Source: Impatiens glandulifera (Eukaryota; Streptophyta; Magnoliopsida; Ericales; Balsaminaceae). From it: a stretch of DNA of 64,000 nucleotides. Numbering within the stretch: the stretch's first letter is position 1; each line of letters opens with the position of its first letter. This document shows, piece by piece, positions 36,851 through 46,130 of the stretch. The notes under the pieces were generated by a model, which saw only the letters and a program-made list of their open reading frames with translations, searched no databases and was not told the origin of the DNA. Where the stretch lies: positions 30,820,628 to 30,884,627 of the forward strand of contig NC_061862.1 in the NCBI RefSeq assembly GCF_907164915.1. Reading direction: 5' to 3'. Made by a program: the position numbers and the translations under genes.

Positions 36851-37126
36851 TTGCTTCACCAGAGATGGTTTCCGATCTCTTCTCTCTACTCCATGAAAAA
36901 TATAGATTCAGATGCTTCAGACGGTGAAATGGAGCTTACGTACGTTTGCGATGGAGAAAACGAAGCTTCAATTGTTTTAAATGGTTTAAGCGTGGAACGA
37001 AGCACAGAGCTTTCCGACGACGGAGAAAACAGAATAGAGCATGGAGTTTGCGGTCGACGGAGAAAACGAAACTTGCTAATGGAGAAAAGGGAGCAGAGCT
37101 ACGATGATGAAAATAGGCGAGCTTGA
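36851..37126 (+). CDS. Unrecognised acidic/basic ORF inside the TIR segment
   Basis: 91 codons. It contains DGE-type repeats (DGEMELTYVCDGENEAS.., DDGENRIEHG) and a basic RRRKRN stretch. The underlying DNA repeats CGGAGAAAAC or CGATGGAGAAAAC, so the protein pattern may simply reflect a short DNA repeat. Function unknown. Confidence 0.25.
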   Translation: MLHQRWFPISSLYSMKNIDSDASDGEMELTYVCDGENEASIVLNGLSVERSTELSDDGENRIEHGVCGRRRKRNLLMEKREQSYDDENRRA

Positions 37127-37223
37127 TGGAGAGCGCCTCTTTTTGAGTAAGTTGCCCTATTATTCTAAAAAAAAATTACACGTTGTCGCTACACGTAGGC
37201 ATCGTTGGGCCATTCGCTGTCCT

Positions 37224-37505
37224 ATGTCAGGCTATGTATCATTTTTCTTTAATTAATGAATGATTTGATAATAGAATGAAATAAAGTTTGATTTATTTAA
37301 ATTAAAGAAGGCTTAAATGATGTAATTAAGCTGATATAAAGAAATTGTATCACCAATTGTAGAGTTCCAAAATTCAGTTAGTTCAATATTTCTACCATCA
37401 AACCACTTGTACAAAGAAAAAAAATGAACAATCAAGGAGGTGATACTTCACCTTATTGTATGGGAGATAACCCAAAATACTTTCACCGATCTTGTCAATA
37501 GGAGA
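37224..37505. other. 3' flank of the methyltransferase gene
   Basis: No ORF of its own; expected to hold the minus-strand 3' UTR. Confidence 0.4.
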
Positions 37506-38789
37506 TCAAGTCATTGGCTTCTCCAACAAGGCCGAAAAATACCACTCGTCCTTCCCTTTGTCGAGTTTCTTCCCAACATTCCACCTCAATCTATTAAATC
37601 CAACTCTATCCAACATCGGAACATAGGTCGAATTCATTTGCGACCCAAAGCAAAAGAAACGATCCAACCAAAACACTCCCCCCGGTCTTAAAACCCTAAA
37701 CACATCGTACATAATAAACTCAAGCATCATTTCCGGAATCCAGTTACTCATTATATGCATCGAATGCACAATGTCAAGCGTATTCTCGAAGAACGGTAAT
37801 CGTTCCGATACACTCAAATGCAAAGAAATCAATCCCCTCGAAGCGATAAAACTATTGAACGGACCGTCGATATTCATCGAAGTCGTTATGATAGTAACAT
37901 TCCGTTCCTTCATCCTCGCCGCAAAAGTACCTGCCCCTCCCCCGATATCGAGCCCGATCCGAATAGTTCCTTTCGGTCTCATGGCGATAACATTATCCAT
38001 CCCATAATCCAAACTTTTATCCAATATCCATCGGCTCTTCTCCCTAAAATTTAGGTCGAAACAATCTTTACAATCGTAGAAACCTGGAGCATGTTTTCTA
38101 TCTATGAGACATTTGTAGCTCTTACATGTATACGGATCCCATACTATACTCGTGTCGGATGGAGTCGACCATAGACTATCCGGTAAGGGTTTGGGATCGG
38201 TATATCCGATCGGAGACTTGGATCGGCATCTTCTTCTCGGGAGAGGTTCGCAGCCTTTCATTTGCAGTTTTTGAGCGAATACGTCGTCGGTGGGGCATTC
38301 TCCACCGACTTTGTAGTTCATGTACTGGGCTAGTTCGTCGGGGAACTTCCAGCAAGCTCCGCCGACAGAAGGATACATACTATCTATACCCGTCCGACTG
38401 TTTATCCCTAGGGGGAGCTTATGTGGCCCAGTAGCGAGCTGGACCTCTTCTGATATGTCGTCAGAATTAGAATCGGGAGTTTGTTGGAAGTGTATTAGTT
38501 CAGCAACTAGGGTTTCGACGAGTTTGTTGGTGGTTTGGAGTTGGAGGTTGAGATTATCGGCTTGGGAGCGGGTGACAGATAGCTCGGTTTGGGTGTGGTT
38601 GAGTTCACGGAGGAGGAGGAGGATGGTGGAATCGGCGGCGGAAGCAGCTGGGGATAGAAGGCCAGTGAAGATGTAGATTGTGAGGAGGTTTGTGGATATG
38701 ATTATGAGTAGAAACTTGATGAGCATGTATTTGGTTTTGAATGGGTCATGATGTTTTTTTTGGAAGTGATCATCTTCGGTGCTTCCCAT
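37506..38789 (-). CDS. SAM-dependent methyltransferase, type II membrane protein (At1g29790-like)
   Basis: A single-exon 427-residue protein. Residues 1-20 are basic and cytosolic; 22-45 form one hydrophobic anchor (MLIKFLLIIISTNLLTIYIF); 55-100 look like a coiled coil; 140-245 are Cys-rich (C146, C165, C180, C188, C222, C227, C240, C243). The C-terminal half is a class I methyltransferase fold, with motif I GLDIGGGAGT at 279-288 and a VLRPGGVFWLDRFFC post-motif block at 366-380. The signal-anchor layout suggests a Golgi or endomembrane lumenal enzyme. The arrangement matches a plant family annotated as probable methyltransferases (At1g29790 and relatives), distinct from the longer QUA2-type proteins. 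The substrate is unknown. The start at 38789 precedes the anchor, and the stop follows LLEKPMT at 37506, so the gene appears complete. Confidence 0.92.
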   Translation of the reverse strand: MGSTEDDHFQKKHHDPFKTKYMLIKFLLIIISTNLLTIYIFTGLLSPAASAADSTILLLLRELNHTQTELSVTRSQADNLNLQLQTTNKLVETLVAELIHFQQTPDSNSDDISEEVQLATGPHKLPLGINSRTGIDSMYPSVGGACWKFPDELAQYMNYKVGGECPTDDVFAQKLQMKGCEPLPRRRCRSKSPIGYTDPKPLPDSLWSTPSDTSIVWDPYTCKSYKCLIDRKHAPGFYDCKDCFDLNFREKSRWILDKSLDYGMDNVIAMRPKGTIRIGLDIGGGAGTFAARMKERNVTIITTSMNIDGPFNSFIASRGLISLHLSVSERLPFFENTLDIVHSMHIMSNWIPEMMLEFIMYDVFRVLRPGGVFWLDRFFCFGSQMNSTYVPMLDRVGFNRLRWNVGKKLDKGKDEWYFSALLEKPMT

Positions 38790-38989
38790 ATTTGGAGTTG
38801 AAGTCTTGATTTCATGTATTTATGGTGCTAATAATTTGTTCTTTTTTGGGTGTTCTTCTTCTTATTGACGAGGAAGATGATCCTTGACGAGGAAGATACA
38901 ATTCAAAACAATGGAGTCTTTAATACTCTCTCTCTCTCCTTTTCTCGTATTTTGTCTCTGTATCTTCTGAAGATGCCCCTCTGTATAAT

Positions 38990-39044
<55 letters not shown>

Positions 39045-39358
39045 TTGTAATTGATAAATATTCTAGATCTGAGTTTACACTGGAATTAATAATTAGGATT
39101 TACAAATATTAAAGTAAATAATAACTTCATTAATTGGGATGACATTACAAAATCCAATAATAATATCTTAAAACGTGAAAAAGACTTATCAACATATATA
39201 AACAGTGAGAAAAAACAAATAAAGTAATGACACAAAAATTCTGCTTTTATAGCTTTAGTTTCAAGTTTGACAATTTCTTTTTGTTCTTTATTCTTTATAG
39301 CAATTTATTTTAGTTAGAATTGAATTTAGTCTTGTAAAAAAAATCATTAACTTGAGTT
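38790..39358 (-). promoter_or_regulatory. Upstream region of the methyltransferase gene
   Basis: Minus-strand leader with a GA-rich tract (plus strand CTCTCTCTCTCCT near 38928-38940), common in plant 5' UTRs and core promoters, then a long (TA)n-(GT)n microsatellite (38994-39046). A short GACGAGGAAGAT motif is repeated at about 38867 and 38885. Confidence 0.4.
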
Positions 39359-39817
39359 TAGGGATGACAACAGAACATTATTAGCGTATTTTACACAATC
39401 CCTTACCCAATTTTAACTTCATTTTCAAATTTTGTTCCATAAATTTCTGGCTGTAACTCAAATACCTAATATTATGATTTTTTTCTATTCAATATTGTCT
39501 TTGTCAACTTAAAATGAGAATGAATAAGAAGGCAAATAAATATTTAACTTAAGATTTGAAAGAAATGGTTAGGAAAGTAAGAAAGTTTTAAACATTCATG
39601 TATAAGATCATTTTAATATATATGAGTTACTTTTATCTAAAATTCAGTTATGGTTTCGAGTTAGTTATGAACCAATACCCATCCCCGAATACAAACCCGG
39701 CAAATATTCATTTGTACTCCCTATTCTCAACCCAAACCTGATTTTCATTACACATCCTCATCCTGGTTGAGTAATATCCACATTAATCATATTTTTGTGT
39801 AATCATTGTCATCCCTA
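39359..39817. mobile_element. hAT-type MITE, 459 bp, perfect 8-bp TSD
   Basis: Ends TAGGGATGACAA and TTGTCATCCCTA (perfect 12-bp inverted repeats) are flanked on both sides by CTTGAGTT (39351-39358, 39818-39825). The perfect duplication marks it as the best preserved hAT insertion in the window and probably one of the younger ones. No coding capacity; the right half carries ACCCAAACC / CCTGGTTGAG-type motifs. Confidence 0.9.
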
Positions 39818-40288
39818 CTTGAGTTGAGTTAGAAAAATATATGTAATATTATACACGCTTTAAACTAAAATAAAAAAAATATTAGGGTAACAGTAATGTT
39901 CACTATATATTTATTTTTTATTTTTCGAAAAATATTCCTATATTAAAAATAAAATAAAAAGCGTTTAAGAAAAAAACAACAAAGCATGACATAAAAAATT
40001 AAAAAATGTTATTCAATAAGTTATCGAACTCGTAAGTTCTCGAAAAAAACGATTAAGTTCCCTACAAACTTTATTGGTTTTCCATAATAAATCTCAAAAA
40101 ACAGCATAATAATAAAATTATGAATATACGCATTAGACAACTACGATCATTAAAAGTTAAGCGATTTCTCTTTAACCAAATAGTCCACCAAAAAATAATT
40201 GGGATGATAACCCAAATATGTAGTCCTACCATATTAGTCAATCAATAATAACTACTTATAAACTCGGGCATTACCTAATGAATCCTAA
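39818..40288. other. AT-rich filler
   Basis: No feature recognised besides the TSD copy at its left end. Confidence 0.35.
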
Positions 40289-41118
40289 GACCACCCACAA
40301 CTGGGTGTCAAATAAGGTATCAAATGGGTGTTAAAATAATATCAAATGGTTCACAGAGTATCAAAATTAAGTGTTAAAATATGAGTATCAAATTTTGATA
40401 CGAGACCAAATTTGATGTGGCCCAATCACAGCGTGCCAAGTGACAGCGTTGGTGGTTACTTTTTTGTTTTTGTTTTCTTTTTTAAATACACTTTTGCATA
40501 ATAATTGATCAAATATATATATATATATCATTATTTTTTATTTTTCAAGATCTATAAATATAGACTTGGTTTGTGTCATTTGGACACCAAAAAATTTCTG
40601 AAATTTTCCACCATATTATCATCCTTGTTTGTATCACATTTCTTTTGAAATCTTCAAACTCTTTCATGGATCCTTCACAAAACTACAACTTCTTTCCAAA
40701 TTACTTCCCAACTCAAGTTCAAAACCCAAATATACAACCTTCGAACCAAAACATTGAACGTCCGGAAGATCCCATGAATACCGGAATCCATCCTAATTTT
40801 CCACAACAATATATGATGCCACCCAACTTTAAAAACACTACTTAACAAATTACCAATGTTTAGAGTGTTTGTTTTCTTCTTCGTTTTAAATAATATTTGT
40901 ATGTTTGATTTACCAAGTGATGAATACTATTGTTTGTGGTTAAAAAAAATGAAATTATGTATAAATGATGTGGAAGTGAGAGAAAGTGAAAAAGTAATTT
41001 TGATACCTTGAATAACACTCTGCTGTAGAATATGCTAAAAAGTGGGTATTAAAATAGCTGTTAAGCTGACGTGGCAGGGTATTAAATGAAAAAATTTGAT
41101 ATCCTACTGTGGATAGTC
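40289..41118 (+). mobile_element. PIF/Harbinger-type deletion derivative, 830 bp, TAA target duplication
   Basis: The left terminus GACCACCCACAACTGGGTGTC and the reverse complement of the right terminus, GACTATCCACAGTAGGATATC, are inverted repeats. TAA flanks both ends (40286-40288 and 41119-41121). Subterminal sequence repeats the pattern GTATCAAA / TATTAAA. Inside is the beginning of an Asn/Pro-rich protein (40666-40845), as at the start of the DNA-binding partner ORF of PIF/Harbinger elements. The transposase is absent. Confidence 0.75.
40666..40845 (+). pseudogene. N-terminal fragment of a PIF/Harbinger accessory ORF
   Basis: Reading from ATG 40666 gives MDPSQNYNFFPNYFPTQVQNP.., a 59-residue Asn-, Pro- and Gln-rich peptide ending PPNFKNTT. 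Similar low-complexity starts occur in the plant PIF/Harbinger Myb/trihelix-like ORF that works with the transposase. The DNA-binding domain that should follow is deleted. An upstream in-frame ATG (40573) would add a hydrophobic leader but is less likely to be the original start. Confidence 0.45.
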
Positions 41119-41121
41119 TAA

Positions 41122-41824
41122 TAATACTCCATAAAAGACTTTAGATAGTAGTCACTCATCGATAATACAAAACTAAGTAAGTTACTGATTTAACCTTCTC
41201 GCGACACATACAACTAACTATAATGCAACATTAATCTGATAAAATAATGTTTAATCATCCTAGTTAAGACTTTAATAATAACTAGTTACAACTCATGCAA
41301 CGTAAAAAAAAATTGTATAAAAGAATATTAATTTGTAAAAATTATTATATTCAAATTTATATCCATCATATTGGTTAACTAAAAATGAATATTATATCTT
41401 ATTTACTGTTGATAATCTGAAAAAAAAAGTTAGAAATTTTCTTGTTTAATGATAACCATAATCTTATTAGTGAATCACTTTATTTCAACTTAAAATAATA
41501 GTGCACAATCATGAAAATGATAAAAATGAAATTCACATTGTTCAAAATAAGGATATTTTGTAACATTAATTTGAGTGTTAGATGAGAGTACTTTAAATAT
41601 CTCATTGTCTGATCGAAACTTGAGTTTAGTATGAAATGAAACTGAAATGGAAAATCGATCTGATCAAAATACAATATATTTTTCATATTACTTGGTATAA
41701 AAAACAAACTCTAACTTGATATGTATGTTTTAGAAGCATTCAAAATGATATACACGTTTTGAGATGCTATTAATTTGTCATCGAAATCACAAATCTTAAG
41801 TGAGAGAGTTCATATTCTTTTAAT
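41122..41824. other. AT-rich filler
   Basis: No gene or repeat recognised. Confidence 0.35.
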
Positions 41825-42107
41825 CGTACCTTTTAATAAACCAATTACAAAGATATTACAAATTTGTTGGGAAAGACGAAGAAATTAACCTCAAAAAAAG
41901 AACCAATTCTAAAATCTTGAATTGTGAATACCAAATCTAATACATGAAAAAGATGAACATTTTTTTAAGAATCTATTCAACCTTATATATCTTTATAGTA
42001 ATAATTGCAACATTTGTACAATCAATTAGTGAGTTAATGTGTATGTATGAATTGTTATTAAAACTCATTGTTACATTTTGATGAGTATCAAAATTGGCAA
42101 GAAAAAC
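41825..42107. repeat. 280-bp direct repeat, unit 1
   Basis: Aligned with 42234-42500 from TACCTTTTAATAA to ATCAAAATTGGCAAGAAAA, with scattered substitutions and short indels. No TIR or Pol III boxes seen. Confidence 0.75.
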
Positions 42108-42233
42108 AACAAATACTCCTAATCATGTTCTATAATATATATCATGAAATAGTTCTTTAGTCAAAGCAATAATTCATTATAGCCACCAATCCCAATTGAG
42201 ATATCAAATCTCGTGAGCTTACGACAATATCAC

Positions 42234-42500
42234 TGTACCTTTTAATAATAAAAAAATACAAAGATATTATAAATTTGTTAGGAAAGACTAAAAAACTAAC
42301 CTCCAAGAAAGAATAATTCTGAAATCTTAAATTGTAATTAACAAATCTTATACATGAAAAAGATAAACATTTTTTTAAAAAAGATACTCAACATTATATA
42401 CATTTATAGTAATAATTGCAACATTCTTACAATTTAATGTGTATGAATTATTATTGAATTGTTACATTTTTATGAGTATCAAAATTGGCAAGAAAAGTAA
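42234..42500. repeat. 280-bp direct repeat, unit 2
   Basis: Partner of 41825-42107. The spacer of about 126 bp is not shared. Followed by a (TA)n tract. Confidence 0.75.
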
Positions 42501-42549
42501 TCTGAACAATTTAAATTTAAACATTATCATTATATATTATATATTATAT

Positions 42550-42600
<51 letters not shown>

Positions 42601-43117
42601 CGGACTTAACACTAAGGATAAGTTTAGATGAAAATATAATGTTTTTTTTCAAGAGACAATGCTACATGTTATCGGACTCTTTTGATTTTGCTTGGGCTAA
42701 GTTGTGGATCAGAACCTTCCAATTTTATTTTTTGGGTGGAGTTATGGTTAGTTGTATGTGCTTGAAGGCCTGCACAAATTTTCCTGCATTGCATTACTTA
42801 AGACGACAAAAATTTAGAATATGCTTTGGAAACAATGAGTATAAAAGTATAGACCAGATCGACCAAAATATCGAAATTTCAGAAACAATGAGACTGTATT
42901 CCAGCGGTTTTGTGGTGGATTTTTGATTGGATCTCAACCGTAAAACGTTCAACAACTCCAAATGTCCAATACGTTTTTAGTAACATTATCTTTATAACTT
43001 AGATTCATGCTAGTTGTATTTAATTTTTGGTTATTTCAACGTAAGTATTAATAATTTTTGTCATAAAAGTGTGTTTATTGATGGATTTTATTCTTCAATT
43101 TGATAATTTTCAAAAAC
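42501..43117. other. (TA)n tract and unassigned sequence
   Basis: (TA)n at about 42551-42598. A 95-codon ORF at 42639-42926 (plus) has a hydrophobic, Cys-containing centre but no recognised motif; probably not a gene. Confidence 0.3.
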
Positions 43118-43220
43118 AATATCATCAAGGGCGGAGCCATGCATGGGCTAGGGTGGGCTCCAGCCCCACCTAAATTAAAATCTTAAAATAAAACATTTTA
43201 TATTTGTATTTGACATATGA

Positions 43221-43290
43221 CCTTTAGCCCAGTTGGTTATGTAACTAAACTGTGAAGATGAGGTGATCAAACCTTGCCCTCACCTATATT
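43221..43290 (+). other. tRNA-like Pol III module inside the hAT element
   Basis: TAGCCCAGTTGG (43225-43236) is an exact A-box match and GATCAAACC (43265-43273) an exact B-box match, 40 nt apart as in tRNA genes. No full cloverleaf was evident. Probably a SINE head, or a tRNA fragment captured by the hAT element. Confidence 0.5.
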
Positions 43291-43574
43291 TTAAAATATA
43301 ATTTATCTATAAACTAATTCATAATTATATAATTTTATTAAAATAATTATTATTAATATATTATTTTATACTAACAATATTTATAATAATACATAAATTT
43401 TAATTAATATATAAATAAGATAAGGGTAAAATATTACAAATTATTTATAAGGGTAAAATATAAAAATTAAAATAATAATAGTATTTTATATTTCTTAATT
43501 TTAAACTATTTTAAAAATTTATAAGAAAATATAAATTAATATTAATAAACAAGTTAAAATAGTTACATTGGTTT

Positions 43575-44275
43575 GATTCGGTATTTAAATAAAGAATTTG
43601 ATATCCCTGTTCAAGAACCTAACAAATCTCCTAGAATTGATGTTGATGTAAGTTCTCTTAAACTTGATCCATCATTACGTATTTCGATATGGAAATATTC
43701 TTTTAATCAAAAAGATTAAATTAGACGGACTTATATCAAGATGGGGTCATATCAACCTATTAAGGATGAGTATCCGCCAATCAAATTTGGAAATCAAAAT
43801 CAACGATTCCAAAATCATTGGTTTAAGAAATTTACTTTTCCTTTGAAAGATGCTGTTTTTTGTTTCCCATGTTTCTTGTTTGAACATAAGCAACTCCAAA
43901 AACCTACATTTATAATAGATGGATTCAAATATTGAAAGCGAGTTAATGATGAGGATATATGCTCTTTTGTTATGCATATAGGATGTAATATTTTACCACA
44001 TAATAGGGCAGTTGAATATCTTGATAATCTAATGAATATCCTTGTCATATTGACAAAGTACTGAATACATAGTCTTTAGATGAAAAACAAAATAACAGAT
44101 CACGGCTTACAACAACTATTGAAAGCACTCGGTGGCTCACTTTGCAAGCGTGTGCATTGAGAGGACATGACGAGTCTCCATCTTCTAATAATCGTGGAAA
44201 TTTTATTGATAAAAAAGAGGAGCATAAAAAGTTATATCTGAGATGAAAGTTGGAGTCAGCTCCAGGTAATTTTTC
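43575..44275 (+). pseudogene. hAT-family transposase (TTF-type zinc finger / DUF4371), broken
   Basis: Conceptual translation shows FGNQNQRFQNHWFKKF followed by DAVFCFPCFLFEH, the TTF-type zinc finger that opens this plant transposase family, then after stops and frame changes NRSRLTTTIESTRWLTLQAC and ALRGHDESPSSNNRGNFID, the start of the DUF4371 region. Stops occur after GFKY, and the catalytic RNase H-like core and C-terminal dimerisation domain are missing. The enzyme would cut and paste hAT elements; this copy is dead. Confidence 0.75.
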
Positions 44276-44301
44276 ATTCTAACTCCGTCCCTGATTATCT
44301 T

Positions 44302-45217
44302 TGTTATTAAAACCACTTAAATTTGTAACATTGGGGTCTACGTAATCATTCCATTTAAAATATTCCATCTCCACTAGAATTATTTGAATTAAATCAAATA
44401 AGTTAACAACTTGAAATGTCTTGTTTGTTGTTATTGAGCACGTTTTGTTTCTTTGTCACTGCTATATGATAAATATATATAATTATTATATATTTGGATC
44501 CACCACCATGATCCATGGACACACAAAAAAAAAAAGAAATATCAATAATAGTTTTGCATGTTTGGAAATTTCTAAAACAATAATGCTTCTTTGGCTTCTT
44601 TCTCTTCATATAGGTTGCCGTGATAATTTAGTGCACCTTAATTAGATTTGTATGATTCATGAGATTCATTCACTTAGAGCTCTTTTCATGTTACGTTTGT
44701 TTGTTTTCATTATTAAAAATATACTTATCATATCTTGTTTATATTTAATTACTAATCATTCAATTCATCAATTAAATTATGAATTTTTTTTATAAAATTT
44801 AAATACAAAAAGATAATATAAAAAATAAATAAATAAATATTCAAATAACTTATTTCTTCGTCAAACAACATGCTGTCCAGATAATTCAATTAAAATTCTT
44901 GGAATGATTTTTTGAAAAAATAAATTAATTTTTATTTATGAAAAAATAAATTATTAAATTTTTATTTGGTTAAATTATTTTACTGTTTTTAATATTTAAC
45001 ATTTTAATTTTATAAAAATAAAATAATAATATTTTAATTAATGAATTGAATTAGTTAATAGTTAAAACCATTCTAATATAAATAAATTTATAATAAAATC
45101 AAAAAAACTAAAATCATTTATACAAACTTCTTAATTATATGAAAAGGGTTTCCATATCAACATATTATTTTATTTATTTATTCATGTAAAAGGATCTATA
45201 TTAATATTATAAACAAT
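44302..45217. other. AT-rich filler
   Basis: No gene supported. Ends at the AAT that precedes the CACTA terminus. Confidence 0.35.
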
Positions 45218-45231
45218 CACTGGTGAAAAAG

Positions 45232-45269
45232 GGGTCAAAACCGAGAGTAAAAACTCTCGGTTTTGACCC
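45232..45269. repeat. Perfect 17-bp hairpin at the CACTA end
   Basis: GGGTCAAAACCGAGAGT, a four-base AAAA loop, then the exact complement (45253-45269). It contains the same ACCGAGAGT core as the array that follows. Confidence 0.9.
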
Positions 45270-45893
45270 TATAACTTTCGGTATAGACACATTATCGAAG
45301 GTTTTGGTAACTCTCGATATCCCTCGGTATTGACTCTCTTGTTAAAAACAATTGGGCATTTACCGAGAGATATCGTAGAGTTTTCGGTTTAGATACCCTA
45401 GAGTAAAACCGAAAGGTAATTGAAAAACTTTCGGTTTTTCTCTTTGTGGAAAAACCGAGGGTTTTACAAATAACTTTCGGTTTTCTTCAAATGGAGAAAA
45501 CCGAGAGTTTTCATTTAACTTTCGGTTTTCCTCTTCGTGGAAAAAACGAGAGTTTTCATATAACTCTCGGTTTTCTCCATTTGAAGAAAACCGAGAGTTA
45601 TTAGAAAACTCTCGGTTTTCTTCTAATGGAGAAAATCGAAAGTAATATTGAAAACTCTCGGTTTCTCCATTTGAAGAAAACCGAGAGTTATTAGAAAACT
45701 CTCGGTTTTTCCACAAAGAGGAAAACCGAAAGTTTTCATATAACTCTCGGTTTTCCTCTTTGGGTAAAAACCGAGGGTTTGTCATATAACTCTCGGTTTT
45801 TCTCTTTGGGTAAAAATCGAGAGTTTTCTAATATCTCTCGGTTTTTCCATTTGAAGAAAAACCGAGAGATTTCAATATTACTTTCGGTTTTTT
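45270..45893. repeat. Palindromic subterminal repeat array (CTCTCGGTTTT / AAAACCGAGAG)
   Basis: Alternating sense and antisense copies of CTCTCGGTTTT, spaced by about 15-25 bp of linkers such as CTCCATTTGAAG, CCTCTTCGTG and TTATTAGAAA. Neighbouring copies face each other, so almost every pair can form a hairpin. Clustered subterminal repeats are transposase-binding sites in CACTA elements. Because of the symmetry both strands stay open and give spurious repetitive ORFs; these are not genes. Confidence 0.88.
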
Positions 45894-46130
45894 CCCGTAA
45901 ATTTTTAAAAATGTGCGGATTATTTTGCTCGCAACCAAAACCTTGCAACCAAAACATGTTCAGCCAAACCAATATATCAATGATAAAAGAAATGCCACAT
46001 ACATTAAACGATCACATTAATTGATCATTATCATTACAAAATTCGAAACCAAACTAATAATTCGAACAATCTGTTATAAATTCAAATTGACACAATTACT
46101 AATGAAAACATGTTTTGAATCGAAACAACC

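Larger units (their letters stand above)
36095..37223. mobile_element. TIR-bounded segment carrying gene-like sequence (Pack-TE candidate)
   Basis: The left end AGGACAG-GA-TGGCCCAACGATG-CTAC (36096-36123) and the right end in reverse complement (37223-37195) are inverted repeats of about 28 bp with few mismatches. The 1.1-kb interior is richer in GC than its flanks and has two ORFs (36467-36658, 36851-37126). It contains no transposase motif. A DNA transposon that has captured host gene fragments fits best. The 9-bp TSD expected for a Mutator-like element was not found, so the superfamily is open. Confidence 0.5.
43126..44293 (+). mobile_element. hAT element with broken transposase, 1168 bp
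   Basis: The left end CAAGGGCGGAGCCA and the reverse complement of the right end, CAGGGACGGAGTTA, match the common plant hAT terminus of the CAGGGGCGGAGCC type. Flanks AATATCAT (43118-43125) and ATTATCTT (44294-44301) agree at 6 of 8 bases, consistent with an aged hAT target duplication. The interior holds a TTF-type zinc-finger / hAT transposase relic and a tRNA-like module. Confidence 0.78.

Noticed and set aside
38126..38676. Plus-strand ORFs of 102-118 codons
   Set aside because: Shadows of the methyltransferase coding sequence on the opposite strand.
42639..42926. 95-codon ORF as a gene
   Set aside because: No recognised domain, no gene-like base composition, and it lies between a microsatellite and a hAT element.
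45218..45893. Possible CRISPR array
   Set aside because: Repeats alternate in orientation and are separated by short, often repeated linkers rather than unique spacers; the genome is a plant and the site is a CACTA end.
45360..45972. Repetitive ORFs with NRE-type and FSN-type repeats on both strands
   Set aside because: They are read-through of the CTCTCGGTTTT palindrome array at the CACTA end; the symmetry of the repeat opens frames on both strands.
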